Source: Bacillota bacterium
GTDB taxonomy: Bacteria; Bacillota; Clostridia; Lachnospirales; Lachnospiraceae
Length of the DNA stretch: 64,000 nucleotides
Direction: 5' to 3'
NCBI GenBank assembly: GCA_023414875.1
Contig: JAEZMV010000025.1
Coordinates: forward strand, 62,001 to 126,000
This document shows positions 24,710 through 34,348 of the stretch, in pieces. The position numbers and the translations under genes were made by a program. How positions within the stretch are numbered: the stretch's first letter is position 1; each line of letters begins with the position of its first letter. The notes under the pieces are model-generated. The model worked only from the letters and a program-made list of their open reading frames with translations. It was not told the origin of the DNA and did not search any database.

Positions 24710-25822
24710 ATGAATATGAAAAAAGCTATCATACCAGTAATACTATTTTTATCAATCTTTATGATTGGTTGCTCGAGTAGCAAAGACTCGAATAAGGGCG
24801 AAGAATCTGTTAATAATTCTATGAGTAATGAAGAAATTGGCGATGAGGCAGCTAGTAATGATAACAGCAGTGAAGAAACAGTAAATAATGATAATAGCGC
24901 AAATACAAACACAACAACTTTAATTAACACGAATAGCAGTCAATCAAATAATAAATTAGCGCTAGTGTGTAAAGACGTATATGTTAGTAATTCTAATTCA
25001 GATGCAACAGTCCTATTTACGATAAATTCTACTGATATTGATGTCTCCAATTTTGGTTGGGTAGCTGGGGGTATTGGAAACGAAACCATATCATTTGATA
25101 ATGCTGATTCAGGCCTAGATTATGAATTTTCATTGAATGGTTTAAATCTTGAGCTTGCAGCAGAAGAATATGATGCGTCAGCTGAGTACTTAGCTGACGA
25201 TGGAGATTGGTTGTTAAAAGGAAGTACATATGACAGCAATTCTACATATTATACGGCATGTATGAGACTGAAACCTGCCGATGCATTGGATGATGCAGGC
25301 ACTGCTTATCTACTGGTGGAAATCTCCATGGGAAGTATCGACACTTTGGAAGAAGCAAAAGAAATCTATAATCATTTTAAAGAAATATTTAGTGCCTATG
25401 TTGTTAATGATAATAATTACTTAGAAGTTATGAATAGTAAAAACGAAACTGTTGATTTAAGTGATTATACCTTTTTAAACGATATTATTGCTAATATGCT
25501 TGCAGAGAATAATCTAAATATTGTGTCATCGGAATTTTTTAAGGGTATCGATTTAGAAGAAATTTGTATTTATGTTCCACTGAATGATGATTTTATTGAA
25601 TATACTATTGAATACGATCGATTTCTAGAAAATAATGATATTGGAGATGTTGAAGATACGTTTACAATGAATAATAAGACAATATCAATGATTGCCGGTT
25701 CTTACGATTCCTTTAAAGATTTTTATGTAGAAAAGGAAGAAGGTTTTATCATCATTGAAAGTTTTGTTCCTGATAGTGAAGCTGAGAAGAGCAAGGAACT
25801 TTTTATCTCTAATTTTAATTAA
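24710..25822 (+). CDS. Secreted lipoprotein of unknown function
   Basis: This 370-residue protein starts with a basic, hydrophobic signal peptide and a lipobox ending IGC (Cys at about residue 21), so it should be lipidated and exposed outside the membrane. Residues 22-85 form a Ser/Asn/Glu-rich spacer. The rest is an acidic globular part without motifs I recognise. GAGAGGGG precedes the ATG. No transporter or sensor gene is adjacent in the same unit, so its role is open. Confidence 0.75.
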   Translation: MNMKKAIIPVILFLSIFMIGCSSSKDSNKGEESVNNSMSNEEIGDEAASNDNSSEETVNNDNSANTNTTTLINTNSSQSNNKLALVCKDVYVSNSNSDATVLFTINSTDIDVSNFGWVAGGIGNETISFDNADSGLDYEFSLNGLNLELAAEEYDASAEYLADDGDWLLKGSTYDSNSTYYTACMRLKPADALDDAGTAYLLVEISMGSIDTLEEAKEIYNHFKEIFSAYVVNDNNYLEVMNSKNETVDLSDYTFLNDIIANMLAENNLNIVSSEFFKGIDLEEICIYVPLNDDFIEYTIEYDRFLENNDIGDVEDTFTMNNKTISMIAGSYDSFKDFYVEKEEGFIIIESFVPDSEAEKSKELFISNFN

Positions 25823-25937
25823 TAAATACTACAATTTCTTTTAGAAAACCACCCGTAGCATTATACCGTCCCAATTATATAGCAAACTAATTACTAGGAG
25901 ATACAGTCATTTTGTATCTCCTCATTTTATTTCAGGA

Positions 25938-26081
25938 GGAAAAATTTATGAGATTGGTGAGATGCCTGCTGAGCAGACAATGTGGATAATGGAAATGCTA
26001 CGTGTTTCAGGCGTAGGAGAAGTAAAATTTTCGAAATATGGTGACAGATTTTTGACATCGATATTTAAGTATTGCCAATAA
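25938..26081 (+). pseudogene. C-terminal (HRDC) fragment of a RecQ helicase gene
   Basis: The open stretch without a start codon encodes YEIGEMPAEQTMWIMEMLRV followed by SGVGEVKFSKYGDRFL and a stop. This is the typical end of an HRDC domain (L...GVGE-x-K-x-x-KYG-x-x-FL). Everything upstream is missing. Short further remnants, such as an ITIDELFNHYGYD tail ending at about 26159, follow before the ABC genes. Confidence 0.65.
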
Positions 26082-26273
26082 GTACCAACAGTGTTATACT
26101 TGGAAAACACAAAAAATATCACTATCGATGAGTTGTTCAATCACTATGGCTACGATTAGAGGAGATGAGATGATGGAAGCTGTAATACAATGGCAGAGAA
26201 TAGAAGATGTGTATTAGAAGATGGTTGAGGACCAGTATTGTAGGCAATCGAAATCAATCATTGGAGGAAAACC

Positions 26274-28154
26274 ATGAAAAATCAACCTAAAGATAAAACT
26301 AAGAATATTACGATAAGAAGGGCAATCAAAAATAACTGGTATTCGCTTAAGTTAGTGAATTCAATCAGTAAGAAACGAGTTGTTTGGGAGGCGATATCAG
26401 GAAGCCTTGGGTATCTGGAGTGGATATTCTTTAGTGGCTTTTTTATGAGATACGTAGTAGGTGCAATGGAAAAGGAAAAAAGCTTTGAGGAGATACTTAT
26501 TTTCCTGGGAATCACCATTGCAGTGTTTGCAATCATAGCAATATGCAGAAACTACATGGAAGGAAATGTTATACCAATCACTGATGTCAAAATATATAAG
26601 CAACTATACCAGAAATTATTTAAAAAATCGAGAAATGTGGAACTTGCATGCTTTGAAGATGCTGAATTTTATAATAAGTACACCCTTGCCATGGATGGGG
26701 CAGGAACAAAGATTTGCGAAACAGTACATAATATTTGGGGTGTTATATTAGGCTTTATTGCAGTTGTGGTTGTATTCACCTTTATGTATCAGGTGGATAA
26801 GATATCCGTATTATTTGTTGTATTTCCTATACTTGGTAATTTTGTCTTTGGTAATCAGCTACATAAGATGAAATATAAGCGAGATAAAGAATTTGCCCCA
26901 TTTAACAGAGTAATCGATTATGTCAATCGTGTTATGTATCTGCCGGAATATGCTAAGGAGATGCGTCTTACTAATTTGTTTGCTCTGATGAAACGAAAAT
27001 ATGATGAAGCCTTGCATGGTAAAGTGACAGTTGCTAAAAAATATTATAATAAAGGGATGTTTCTTCATTTTTCCATGGCGATGTTTACCTATACGCTGAT
27101 TTTCGAAGGTGTACTATTCTATGGTGCTTATCGGACCATGGTGTCTAAAACAATGCAATTGGCAGATTTGGCAGTATTAAGTACCATTATGGTAGCTGCA
27201 ACTTACATATTGATTGGATTTGCAGATTCTGTTGTTGCAATCTTCAAAAATGGTCTATTTGTAGAGAATCTAAGAGGCTTCATGGAATATACACCATTGA
27301 TTCCAGAAGATTATGATGGAGAGAATCCGGGAACAACAATTGAATGTATTGAGTTTCGTGATGTTAGCTTTGCTTATAAGGATAAAATGACGATTAGGCA
27401 TCTTTCTTTTCAGCTTCGAGGAGGATGCTCCTATGCTTTAGTTGGTCATAATGGTGCAGGTAAATCCACAATCATTAAATTATTGATGCGTCTTTATGAC
27501 CCAACAGAGGGAGAAATTTTACTTAATGGCAAGAACATCAAAATGTATAACTTAAGACAATATAGAGAACTGTTTGCCACAGCATTTCAGGATTTCAAGA
27601 TGTTTGCAATGCCCATCATGGACAATGTATTGATGCGGCGAGGATATAAGGAAGATGAAGAGACTGTGATTCAGGCACTACAAAAGGCAGGTGTATATGA
27701 TAAGGTCACATCGTTAAAAGATGGGATACATACCATGATGACAAAGGAATTTGATCAAGATGGGGTTGTATTGTCTGGCGGTGAAAGCCAGAAGATCGGT
27801 GTAGCAAGAGCATTTGTAAAAGATGTACCGATTAAAATCTTTGATGAGCCATCGAGTGCACTTGATCCAATCGCTGAACATGAGCTGTTTGAAAATATAC
27901 TGCAAGACAGTAAGGATAAGACAATGCTGTTTATTTCCCATCGATTGTCCTCTGTACAGAGCGCCGATTGGATATTCATGCTGGAGCAAGGTGGAATTAT
28001 TGAAGAGGGTACGCATATTCAGCTTATGAAACAAAATGGTAAGTATGCAGATATGTATCGAAAGCAGGCTAAGAATTACCTGGCTACTGACAATCTTCTT
28101 AAGGGGGACGGAGTATTTCAGGAGGTTCATAATGAAGAGGAGGTGTTGGTATGA
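26274..28154 (+). CDS. ABC exporter half-transporter 1 (TMD-NBD)
   Basis: This 626-residue protein has an N-terminal type I exporter membrane domain (about residues 35-330) fused to an ATPase domain. Walker A GHNGAGKST, the Q-loop region AFQDF, signature LSGGESQK, Walker B IKIFDEPSSALD and H-loop FISHRL are all present, with the catalytic Glu. GGAGG precedes the ATG. The second half-transporter overlaps by four bases (ATGA), so they probably form a heterodimer. The substrate is unknown. Peptides, lipids or drugs are the usual cargo, and no peptide precursor gene is visible nearby. Confidence 0.9.
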   Translation: MKNQPKDKTKNITIRRAIKNNWYSLKLVNSISKKRVVWEAISGSLGYLEWIFFSGFFMRYVVGAMEKEKSFEEILIFLGITIAVFAIIAICRNYMEGNVIPITDVKIYKQLYQKLFKKSRNVELACFEDAEFYNKYTLAMDGAGTKICETVHNIWGVILGFIAVVVVFTFMYQVDKISVLFVVFPILGNFVFGNQLHKMKYKRDKEFAPFNRVIDYVNRVMYLPEYAKEMRLTNLFALMKRKYDEALHGKVTVAKKYYNKGMFLHFSMAMFTYTLIFEGVLFYGAYRTMVSKTMQLADLAVLSTIMVAATYILIGFADSVVAIFKNGLFVENLRGFMEYTPLIPEDYDGENPGTTIECIEFRDVSFAYKDKMTIRHLSFQLRGGCSYALVGHNGAGKSTIIKLLMRLYDPTEGEILLNGKNIKMYNLRQYRELFATAFQDFKMFAMPIMDNVLMRRGYKEDEETVIQALQKAGVYDKVTSLKDGIHTMMTKEFDQDGVVLSGGESQKIGVARAFVKDVPIKIFDEPSSALDPIAEHELFENILQDSKDKTMLFISHRLSSVQSADWIFMLEQGGIIEEGTHIQLMKQNGKYADMYRKQAKNYLATDNLLKGDGVFQEVHNEEEVLV

Positions 28155-29953
28155 AGCATATCATAAAGAATCATTTTGCTTTATGCAAATTATGTTTTAA
28201 AACAGCACCTGGGTTCATGACTTATTGGGTATATGATGGAATTCGACTCAGAATTGCTATCTTCTTAGAGCACACGATAGGAATCAATTTGGTACTTCAC
28301 AGTGCAGAATACCATGAGCCATTTCGAAAGGTAGCTACCTATCTAATTGGAATTACTATATTGTTGGCTTTCTTTATGCTAAGTGATGGATTCTTTCGGA
28401 ACAGAATTCAGATTAATGCCTTGCCTAAATTATATCAGGCAGTCAAAGAAAAAATGTATCATAAGGCATATCAACTGGATTTGGAGTGCTATGATAATCC
28501 TGAGTATTATGACAAATTTGTATTGTCAGTAGCAGAAGCAGAAAAATGTGTTGATCGTTTTTTAAGTCTGCTGATGGTAATTACAACTAGTATTACCATT
28601 GTTCTTACAACTGGTTCCTTTTTTCTCCTAAATGATCCGATCGGAATAGCATTTTCTCTGGTCTCTTTCTTTACAACTTTTATCTTTTCAAAAAGACTAA
28701 ATCGAGTGAATGTAGAGACCCGAACGAAAAGTAGTACAATGGAACGTAAGAGAAATTATGTTCAGAGAGTATCCTATTTAAATGATTATGCAAAAGAATT
28801 AAGGCTGAATCCTCAAGTAACTGATGTTTTGACTGAAGAATTTGATAAAGCAAATGAAGAAATTGAAGAGTTACAGAAGAGTGTTTCGGTAAAAAGATGT
28901 ATTTTTGGTTTTCTTAAGAATTACATTGCAAGTGATTTTATCGTAAATGGACTTTATATTATTTATTTGGTTTTTCAGGCGGCAGTATTACATAATATCG
29001 CCTATAGTACAGCAGTTGTTTTATTTACTTCAGTTAATTTTTTTAAGGATGGATTACGAGGACTTTCTGATATCTTACCAAAAGCAAGTGAAAATAGTAT
29101 GTATATTGATAAAATCTATGAGTTCTTACAGTATGAGCCTAAGATTGTATCAAAGCAAGGTAAAGTGTTACCAACAACACCTCAAACGATTCAACTTAAG
29201 GATGTCTGCTTTGCTTATAATAAAAAGGATGGCAATATCTTAAATCATGTCAATCTCACCATAAAGCCGGGAGAGAAGGTCGCACTTGTTGGCTATAATG
29301 GGGCCGGAAAAACAACGCTGATCAAATTAATTATGAGACTCTACGATCCGACAAGTGGTCAGATCTTATATGGAGATAAAGATATTCGTGAGTACGATGT
29401 CAAAGAATATCGTGACAAGATTGGAACTGTATTTCAGGATTTTAATATGTATGGCGCAAGCTTATGTGAGAATGTTGTATTGGATGATCTTAATCAGACC
29501 AAGGTCAACTATGAGAAGATAACAGATGCTTTAACAAGAAGTGGATTTAAGGAGCGATTATCAAGATTACCAGATAAACTGGAGACACCAATAACGACTG
29601 AATTTGATAAGAATGGTGTTAATCTTTCAGGTGGTGAAAGTCAGAAGGTCGCAATCGCAAGAGTGTTCTATCGCGATAACGAGATTATGCTCATGGATGA
29701 GCCTTCTAGTGCATTAGATCCAATCGCCGAATATGGACTCAATAAAGCTATGCAGGAGGCTGCTAAGAATAAGGCAGTTGTCTATATATCACATCGTTTG
29801 TCAACAACGAGAGATGCAGATAACATTTATATGCTAGAGCATGGTCAGATTATTGAAGAAGGTACTCACGATGAACTGCTTATGAAAAAAGGAAAATATG
29901 AACAGATGTGGAATGTACAGGCAGGAAGGTACAAAAGTAAGAAAGAGGCGTAA
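28151..29953 (+). CDS. ABC exporter half-transporter 2 (TMD-NBD)
   Basis: This 600-residue protein has the same architecture as its upstream partner: a membrane domain (about residues 30-320), then Walker A GYNGAGKTT, signature LSGGESQK, Walker B IMLMDEPSSALD and H-loop YISHRLS. Both halves keep consensus catalytic residues, so no degenerate ATP site is evident. The start ATG overlaps the previous stop, with GAGGAGG upstream. The NBDs of the two proteins are clearly homologous (for example the shared DEPSSALDPIAE), which suggests an old tandem duplication. Confidence 0.9.
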   Translation: MKHIIKNHFALCKLCFKTAPGFMTYWVYDGIRLRIAIFLEHTIGINLVLHSAEYHEPFRKVATYLIGITILLAFFMLSDGFFRNRIQINALPKLYQAVKEKMYHKAYQLDLECYDNPEYYDKFVLSVAEAEKCVDRFLSLLMVITTSITIVLTTGSFFLLNDPIGIAFSLVSFFTTFIFSKRLNRVNVETRTKSSTMERKRNYVQRVSYLNDYAKELRLNPQVTDVLTEEFDKANEEIEELQKSVSVKRCIFGFLKNYIASDFIVNGLYIIYLVFQAAVLHNIAYSTAVVLFTSVNFFKDGLRGLSDILPKASENSMYIDKIYEFLQYEPKIVSKQGKVLPTTPQTIQLKDVCFAYNKKDGNILNHVNLTIKPGEKVALVGYNGAGKTTLIKLIMRLYDPTSGQILYGDKDIREYDVKEYRDKIGTVFQDFNMYGASLCENVVLDDLNQTKVNYEKITDALTRSGFKERLSRLPDKLETPITTEFDKNGVNLSGGESQKVAIARVFYRDNEIMLMDEPSSALDPIAEYGLNKAMQEAAKNKAVVYISHRLSTTRDADNIYMLEHGQIIEEGTHDELLMKKGKYEQMWNVQAGRYKSKKEA

Positions 29954-30038
29954 AAGCCTAAAATAAAACCCTTCCAAAAGCCATTCTACCTGTTTGAAGG
30001 TGATTTCTTTTACCATTTCAAAATCCTTGGGACATTGG

Positions 30039-30133
30039 AACCGCATTTGCAAGTGTCAGTGGACAGGGTCATGAGTGCAGACATCATACTTGCGAGAATG
30101 CATAGAAGCTGTATCGCAGTTTACTAGGTAACA
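30039..30133 (+). pseudogene. Partial copy of the 3' end of the esterase gene at 34349
   Basis: These 95 bp match 35851-35946 (last codons, stop and a few bases beyond) at about nine bases in ten, with one single-base indel. The reading frame is broken by TAG where the gene has TGG. Sequence on both sides does not match. Confidence 0.8.
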
Positions 30134-30200
30134 ACACAAAAAATTTCCTGAGTAGTTAAGCCATATAGCTTTACTTGGGTGGAATGACAAGTTAAATAAA

Positions 30201-30243
30201 AGGTATGTCAGTTTTGCTTAAAATAAAGCAAATTGACATACCT
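30201..30243 (+). terminator. Long inverted repeat, probable terminator
   Basis: AGGTATGTCA and TGACATACCT flank further complementary TTTTGCTT/AAAGCAAA sequence. A T-rich stretch follows. It may terminate the ABC operon. Confidence 0.6.
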
Positions 30244-30350
30244 ATTATTTTGTCTGGGAACTTTTGTTTATTTTAGGGGCTGGGTGCTGATACCGATTCA
30301 TCAGTTTCGAAGCATGGCTGCTTTTGCCGCAAATGCTTCATAGAAAACCC

Positions 30351-30396
30351 GTAAATATAATAATGAATTTCCACTGGAATTCATTATTATATTTAC
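30351..30396. terminator. 19-bp inverted repeat, probable terminator of the leftward gene
   Basis: The arms 30351-30369 and 30378-30396 are perfectly complementary and AT-rich with an 8-nt loop. It lies 8 bp after the stop of the leftward gene at 30404. Confidence 0.55.
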
Positions 30397-30403
30397 TAAG
30401 AAT

Positions 30404-31000
30404 TCAACTTGTTGAATCCTTTTCATACCAGACACTATAAATATTATCCTCATATTTCTCAATTGCTCTCATCATTGAGTAGTCTAAAAAGTTGCAAATA
30501 GCAGGGCTCATATCACTGATCGATGATTCAACATTGTAAGTATTCTCTTTAATAGCAGCTTCTTCAGCTGCAATAGAATCAGATATTATGTTGCTTTCTG
30601 CCTCCGGATTTTTATCAGCATCAAGTTTTAATGGTATTTTTCCAACTATAACCTTATTATTTCCGATATGTATCTTAATCTCCAGTTCACTGGCATTCAG
30701 AAGGTCCGGCATACCTTCATCATTAAGTTCGATTGGTGTTATTTCTTTCTTGATTGCTTTGTTATGGGCATGACGTTTCTTCTTTCCAGAGCTGTAGCGC
30801 TTCATTAGCTTTTCCCGTAGAAAGAAACCACTGGAGGTTAGATACTCCGCCAGAAAATCAGTAAAATCTATACCAAGAACGGTATTTTTATCCTGCTGTC
30901 CGTTAGAAGAAACATCTTCATCGTAATGATTTCTAGTGCTTTGCAGTACAATACCATTATGATCTGTAATATTAATATCAAATTCAATATGTATGACCAT
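30404..31000 (-). CDS. Hypothetical protein
   Basis: This 198-residue soluble, charged protein starts at an ATG with GAGGTGA upstream. The N-terminal half has alternating strands (IEFDINITDHNG) and a basic KKKRHAHNKA stretch at about residues 73-83. No known motif is seen. It is transcribed divergently from the EF-hand-like protein gene at 31399, with a 400-bp gap between them. The functional link is a guess from arrangement alone. Confidence 0.6.
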   Translation of the reverse strand: MVIHIEFDINITDHNGIVLQSTRNHYDEDVSSNGQQDKNTVLGIDFTDFLAEYLTSSGFFLREKLMKRYSSGKKKRHAHNKAIKKEITPIELNDEGMPDLLNASELEIKIHIGNNKVIVGKIPLKLDADKNPEAESNIISDSIAAEEAAIKENTYNVESSISDMSPAICNFLDYSMMRAIEKYEDNIYSVWYEKDSTS

Positions 31001-31398
31001 CTGGTCACCTCGCTTATCCCAACAATGTCTACAGTCAGAATATCGGATAAAAAAGCAGAAAAAAGAACCTTGCTTACAGATTTAATTACTTAATTATTTC
31101 TTAAGTAGATGGGATAAGAATAAAAGAGCCTATGGAGAGGAACTAGTATTATAGCTGTTGTTAAGAAGTTAAGAGTTTATACCGATATATAAAATGAAAT
31201 AGTAAGCAAAAGGATTTGCACCATATAGACATCACGGAAGATGTAATATACAAAAGATATAACTCTCACTATATCTATATTTATCCTATATTCAGGTGGC
31301 ATAATCCGCCACATCTTCCATACAAATCCAAAACTAAATATGCTTAAACTGTATGTACAATAAATGGATTTATTGTATCAGTTGGAAAGGAGTCCAGC
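31001..31398. other. Divergent intergenic region
   Basis: No gene is seen. It should contain the promoters of the two flanking, oppositely oriented genes. A short GGTGGC-x9-GCCACA-type inverted repeat occurs near 31300. Confidence 0.45.
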
Positions 31399-32562
31399 AT
31401 GAAGATAACAAACAGTTCTATTGGTATGGCATCAACACATCATGAGACATCTTATACATATAAGGAGTCTGTCACCCTGGAGGCAGCTGCTTCAAAGGAT
31501 TTGCCAGGTGCAATTCTTACTTTGTCCGCAGAAGCAGGAGGTAGAAGCTATACAGATATTATGGCTGAATATGAAAAAAAGCAGCAAGAGGAAGCAGAAA
31601 AACGGCGCCAGGAGAATGAAGCGCGTAGTTTAGAACAGATGCTAGAACTAATGAGAACCGGAGAACAGAATCAATTTGCACTTCCGGAGGAGGCTGACCT
31701 GAAGATACAATTATTAAGACTGCTTCTTACAGCTCTTCGTGGAGAAAAAGTACGAGAAGAGGATAAGATTATGCCATCGGAGGCTAACAGTACTTTGGAC
31801 CTAAGGTCTGCCTTGTACAGGAACCGGATAGAGGTAAGCTTTAGTCTGAATGCTTCTACGAGGTTGGCAGTCGGAACAACCGTATCCGGAACCACCTGGC
31901 AGAGGGTTACAGCCACATCAGGCTTCACAAGTGAATCAGAGAGCACCACTTTTGCATCACAGGGGATTGTACAGACGCAGGATGGCAGAAGTATCGATTT
32001 TAATATAGAGGTGTCGATGTCCAGAGCCTTTGTGGCGGAATTCAATATATTAGAGACACAGAGTTATATCAAGACAGATCCTCTTATGATAAACCTTGAT
32101 ACCAATATTGGAAGTGTATCAGATCAAAAATTCTATTTCGATTTAGATACAGATGGTGAGAAAGAACAGATATCCTTTGCAGGTCAGGGGAGTGGATTTT
32201 TAGCACTTGATAAAAACGGAGATGGAATTATAAATGACGGGTCTGAATTATTTGGTACGAAAAGCGGTGATGGCTTCAAAGATCTGGCCGGTTATGATAA
32301 TGATGGCAACGGATGGATCGATGAAAACGATAGTATTTTCGTGGGATTAAAGATCTGGACGAAGGATGCAGAGGGCAACGATTATCTCGTAGATCTGAAA
32401 GAAGCAGATGTTGGTGCAATCTATCTTGGAAATGCAGATACGCAGTTTAGCTTAAAAAATGACGAAAATAAGCTGAATGCAGAGATTAAGAAAACCGGAA
32501 TCTATCTACGTGAGAGCAGTGGCGCAGTAGGCACGTTAAATCATGTAGATATGGTTATTTAG
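31399..32562 (+). CDS. Protein with C-terminal EF-hand-like calcium repeats
   Basis: This 387-residue protein has a charged coiled segment (about residues 52-85, KKQQEEAEKRRQE) in the N-terminal third. The C-terminal part contains Asp-rich loops of the type D-x-NGDG-x-I-NDGSELFG and DNDGNGWIDENDSIF (about 272-315), typical of calcium-binding, often secreted, bacterial proteins. No signal peptide is present, so export, if any, would need another route. AAGGAG precedes the ATG. Proteins of this layout are widespread and uncharacterised. Confidence 0.65.
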   Translation: MKITNSSIGMASTHHETSYTYKESVTLEAAASKDLPGAILTLSAEAGGRSYTDIMAEYEKKQQEEAEKRRQENEARSLEQMLELMRTGEQNQFALPEEADLKIQLLRLLLTALRGEKVREEDKIMPSEANSTLDLRSALYRNRIEVSFSLNASTRLAVGTTVSGTTWQRVTATSGFTSESESTTFASQGIVQTQDGRSIDFNIEVSMSRAFVAEFNILETQSYIKTDPLMINLDTNIGSVSDQKFYFDLDTDGEKEQISFAGQGSGFLALDKNGDGIINDGSELFGTKSGDGFKDLAGYDNDGNGWIDENDSIFVGLKIWTKDAEGNDYLVDLKEADVGAIYLGNADTQFSLKNDENKLNAEIKKTGIYLRESSGAVGTLNHVDMVI

Positions 32563-32651
32563 ACTTTTTATTTCCCTCATAGATAATCTGTCCTAAGTAT
32601 TGTATAATAATAGATAAGCTTTATTAGACATCATATAGGAGGTAAATTTTT

Positions 32652-33983
32652 ATGGAGGAAAAAGCAACAGGCAAGAAAAAATTAGTCAAATGTCAGGTGT
32701 GTGGGGAAATATTTGATGCAGACCTGGAACGTTGTCCCGTTTGTGGTGTAGGAAGCGAGTTCTTTATTCCATACGAGGAGCCAACAACCACATTTCGTAA
32801 GAATACTAATGAGGTAATGGTCATCCTTGGAAATGGGGCGGCAGGTATTAGTGCGGCAAAAGCAATTAGGGAGCGAAATGTGACCTGTTCTATCTATATG
32901 ATTTCCAAGGAAGGGGAGTACAGCTATAATCGCCCCATGCTAACGAAGTCCCTCAGTACCTTACTAAATGCAGATGAGATAGCCATTCACGAAAAATCCT
33001 GGTATAAGGATAATAAGATTACCAATATTCTGGATACTGAAGTTACTGCCTTGGATGTGGACCGGCAAAATGTAACACTCTCGGATGGAACTCAATTACA
33101 ATATGATAAATGTATCTATGCTTTAGGAGCGGAATGTTTCATCCCACCTTTCGCTGGTGGAAATAAACCTCAAGTAATTGCCATACGTCATTTCTCAGAT
33201 GTGAAAGAGATTAGGGAACTGATCCCCCAGGTAAAAAACACTGTAGTCATTGGTGGTGGTGTTCTTGGGCTGGAAGCAGCTTGGGAAATGAGCAAATCCT
33301 CCAAGGTGGCAGTCATAGAAGTAGCTGATAAGTTGATGGGAAGGCAGCTGGATGATGAAGCAGGCCAATTGATGGGAGAGATCATTAAGAGTCTTGGAAT
33401 AGAATTTCGCATCAATGCAAAGATAACTGAAATCACAGGAGAGGACAAAGTGACCGGAGTGAAACTGGAGAATGAGGAATTCTTCCCGGCAGACCTGGTA
33501 ATCGTATCCTGTGGTGTAAGAGCCAATACTTCTTTAGCCAAAGCGGCAGGTATTGCTATAGAAAGAGCAGTGATCGTCAATGAAAGAATGGAGACAAATT
33601 GGAAGAATGTTTATGCCTGTGGTGATTGTGCCCAGTATCAAGGAATGAATTATGCTATTTGGCCCGAAGCATTAGAGATGGGCAAGATTGCCGGAGCCAA
33701 TGCGGCAGGAGAAGACATTTCTTACGAACAGGTACCGGCAGCCTTAACATTTGAGGGAATGAACACCTCTCTCTTTGCAGCAGGAGATAATGGAAAGAAC
33801 CCCAGTAAAGTATATGAGACCATTGAATATAAGGATGAAGAGACAAAGAGATATGAGAAGTACTATTTTCATCAGAACTGCCTCGTAGGTGTAATCCTAA
33901 TTGGAGATACTTCTAAGATGGTTTCTTTAACAGAGGATTTGAATCAAGGCTTGGGTTATAGTGAATTTAAAAGAAAGTATTAG
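32652..33983 (+). CDS. Rubredoxin-fused NAD(P)H-dependent FAD oxidoreductase
   Basis: This 443-residue protein begins with a short rubredoxin-like module (CQVCG at about residue 16 and CPVCG at about 29), which should hold an iron centre. A pyridine-nucleotide-disulphide-type flavoenzyme follows, with FAD motif ILGNGAAGISAAKA (about 58), NAD motif VVIGGGVLGLEAA (about 199) and a C-terminal VYACGDCAQ FAD motif. It resembles NADH:rubredoxin oxidoreductases that move electrons to oxygen- or peroxide-detoxifying proteins in anaerobes. The built-in rubredoxin implies intramolecular transfer. AGGAGG precedes the ATG and the gene is monocistronic. Confidence 0.88.
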   Translation: MEEKATGKKKLVKCQVCGEIFDADLERCPVCGVGSEFFIPYEEPTTTFRKNTNEVMVILGNGAAGISAAKAIRERNVTCSIYMISKEGEYSYNRPMLTKSLSTLLNADEIAIHEKSWYKDNKITNILDTEVTALDVDRQNVTLSDGTQLQYDKCIYALGAECFIPPFAGGNKPQVIAIRHFSDVKEIRELIPQVKNTVVIGGGVLGLEAAWEMSKSSKVAVIEVADKLMGRQLDDEAGQLMGEIIKSLGIEFRINAKITEITGEDKVTGVKLENEEFFPADLVIVSCGVRANTSLAKAAGIAIERAVIVNERMETNWKNVYACGDCAQYQGMNYAIWPEALEMGKIAGANAAGEDISYEQVPAALTFEGMNTSLFAAGDNGKNPSKVYETIEYKDEETKRYEKYYFHQNCLVGVILIGDTSKMVSLTEDLNQGLGYSEFKRKY

Positions 33984-34046
33984 AATGCAAAACATGTAAG
34001 TAATAAGGAAATGAAGATCTAGAGGAATAGCTTAGATTGAAGTGAT

Positions 34047-34090
34047 AGACACTTCGTACGGGTAGAAATACCGGAGCGAAGTGTCTTTTA
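34047..34090 (+). terminator. Intrinsic terminator of the oxidoreductase gene
   Basis: AGACACTTCG and CGAAGTGTCT form a perfect 10-bp stem, with an inner CGG/CCG pairing, followed by TTTTATT. Confidence 0.88.
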
Positions 34091-34159
34091 TTATGCCATA
34101 AACATTAGCAGGTGAATAGTCCGGAGGTACAGCAATAAATAGAAAAGAAAAGTATTTAT

Positions 34160-34244
34160 TTTACAATGTTTCATTTCACTGATATAATTAGTTTCACTAC
34201 AATAGTGAATGAAGGTATTTTAGTGAATCATGTGTACACGATTC
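34160..34244 (+). promoter_or_regulatory. Promoter and operator-like palindromes upstream of the esterase gene
   Basis: TTTACA (34160-34165) and TATAAT (34183-34188) are 17 bp apart. A perfect 7-bp inverted repeat, TTCACTA-CAA-TAGTGAA (34193-34209), sits at the start site, where a repressor would block initiation. A second imperfect 20-bp palindrome, GAATCATGTGTACACGATTC, follows at 34225-34244. Confidence 0.65.
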
Positions 34245-34348
34245 AGAAAGAGCAATTTGCTAATATACTTTTAAAAATCCATACATAGAAAAATGCGAGA
34301 GCATGGATGATGTAAGTATATTATGATGAATTATTTGGGAGGGTTTTT

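Larger units (their letters stand above)
29954..30403. other. Intergenic region with gene remnant and hairpins
   Basis: It holds the esterase-tail fragment (30039-30133) and two long inverted repeats (30201-30243 and 30351-30396). No complete gene is seen. Confidence 0.6.

Noticed and set aside
26274..29953. ABC pair as a lantibiotic or bacteriocin exporter
   Set aside because: No peptidase domain, precursor peptide or modification gene is visible nearby, so the substrate is left open.
30297..30340. Hairpin-rich GC stretch as a riboswitch
   Set aside because: Only one 7-bp stem can be drawn, no gene follows on that strand, and no known consensus is met.
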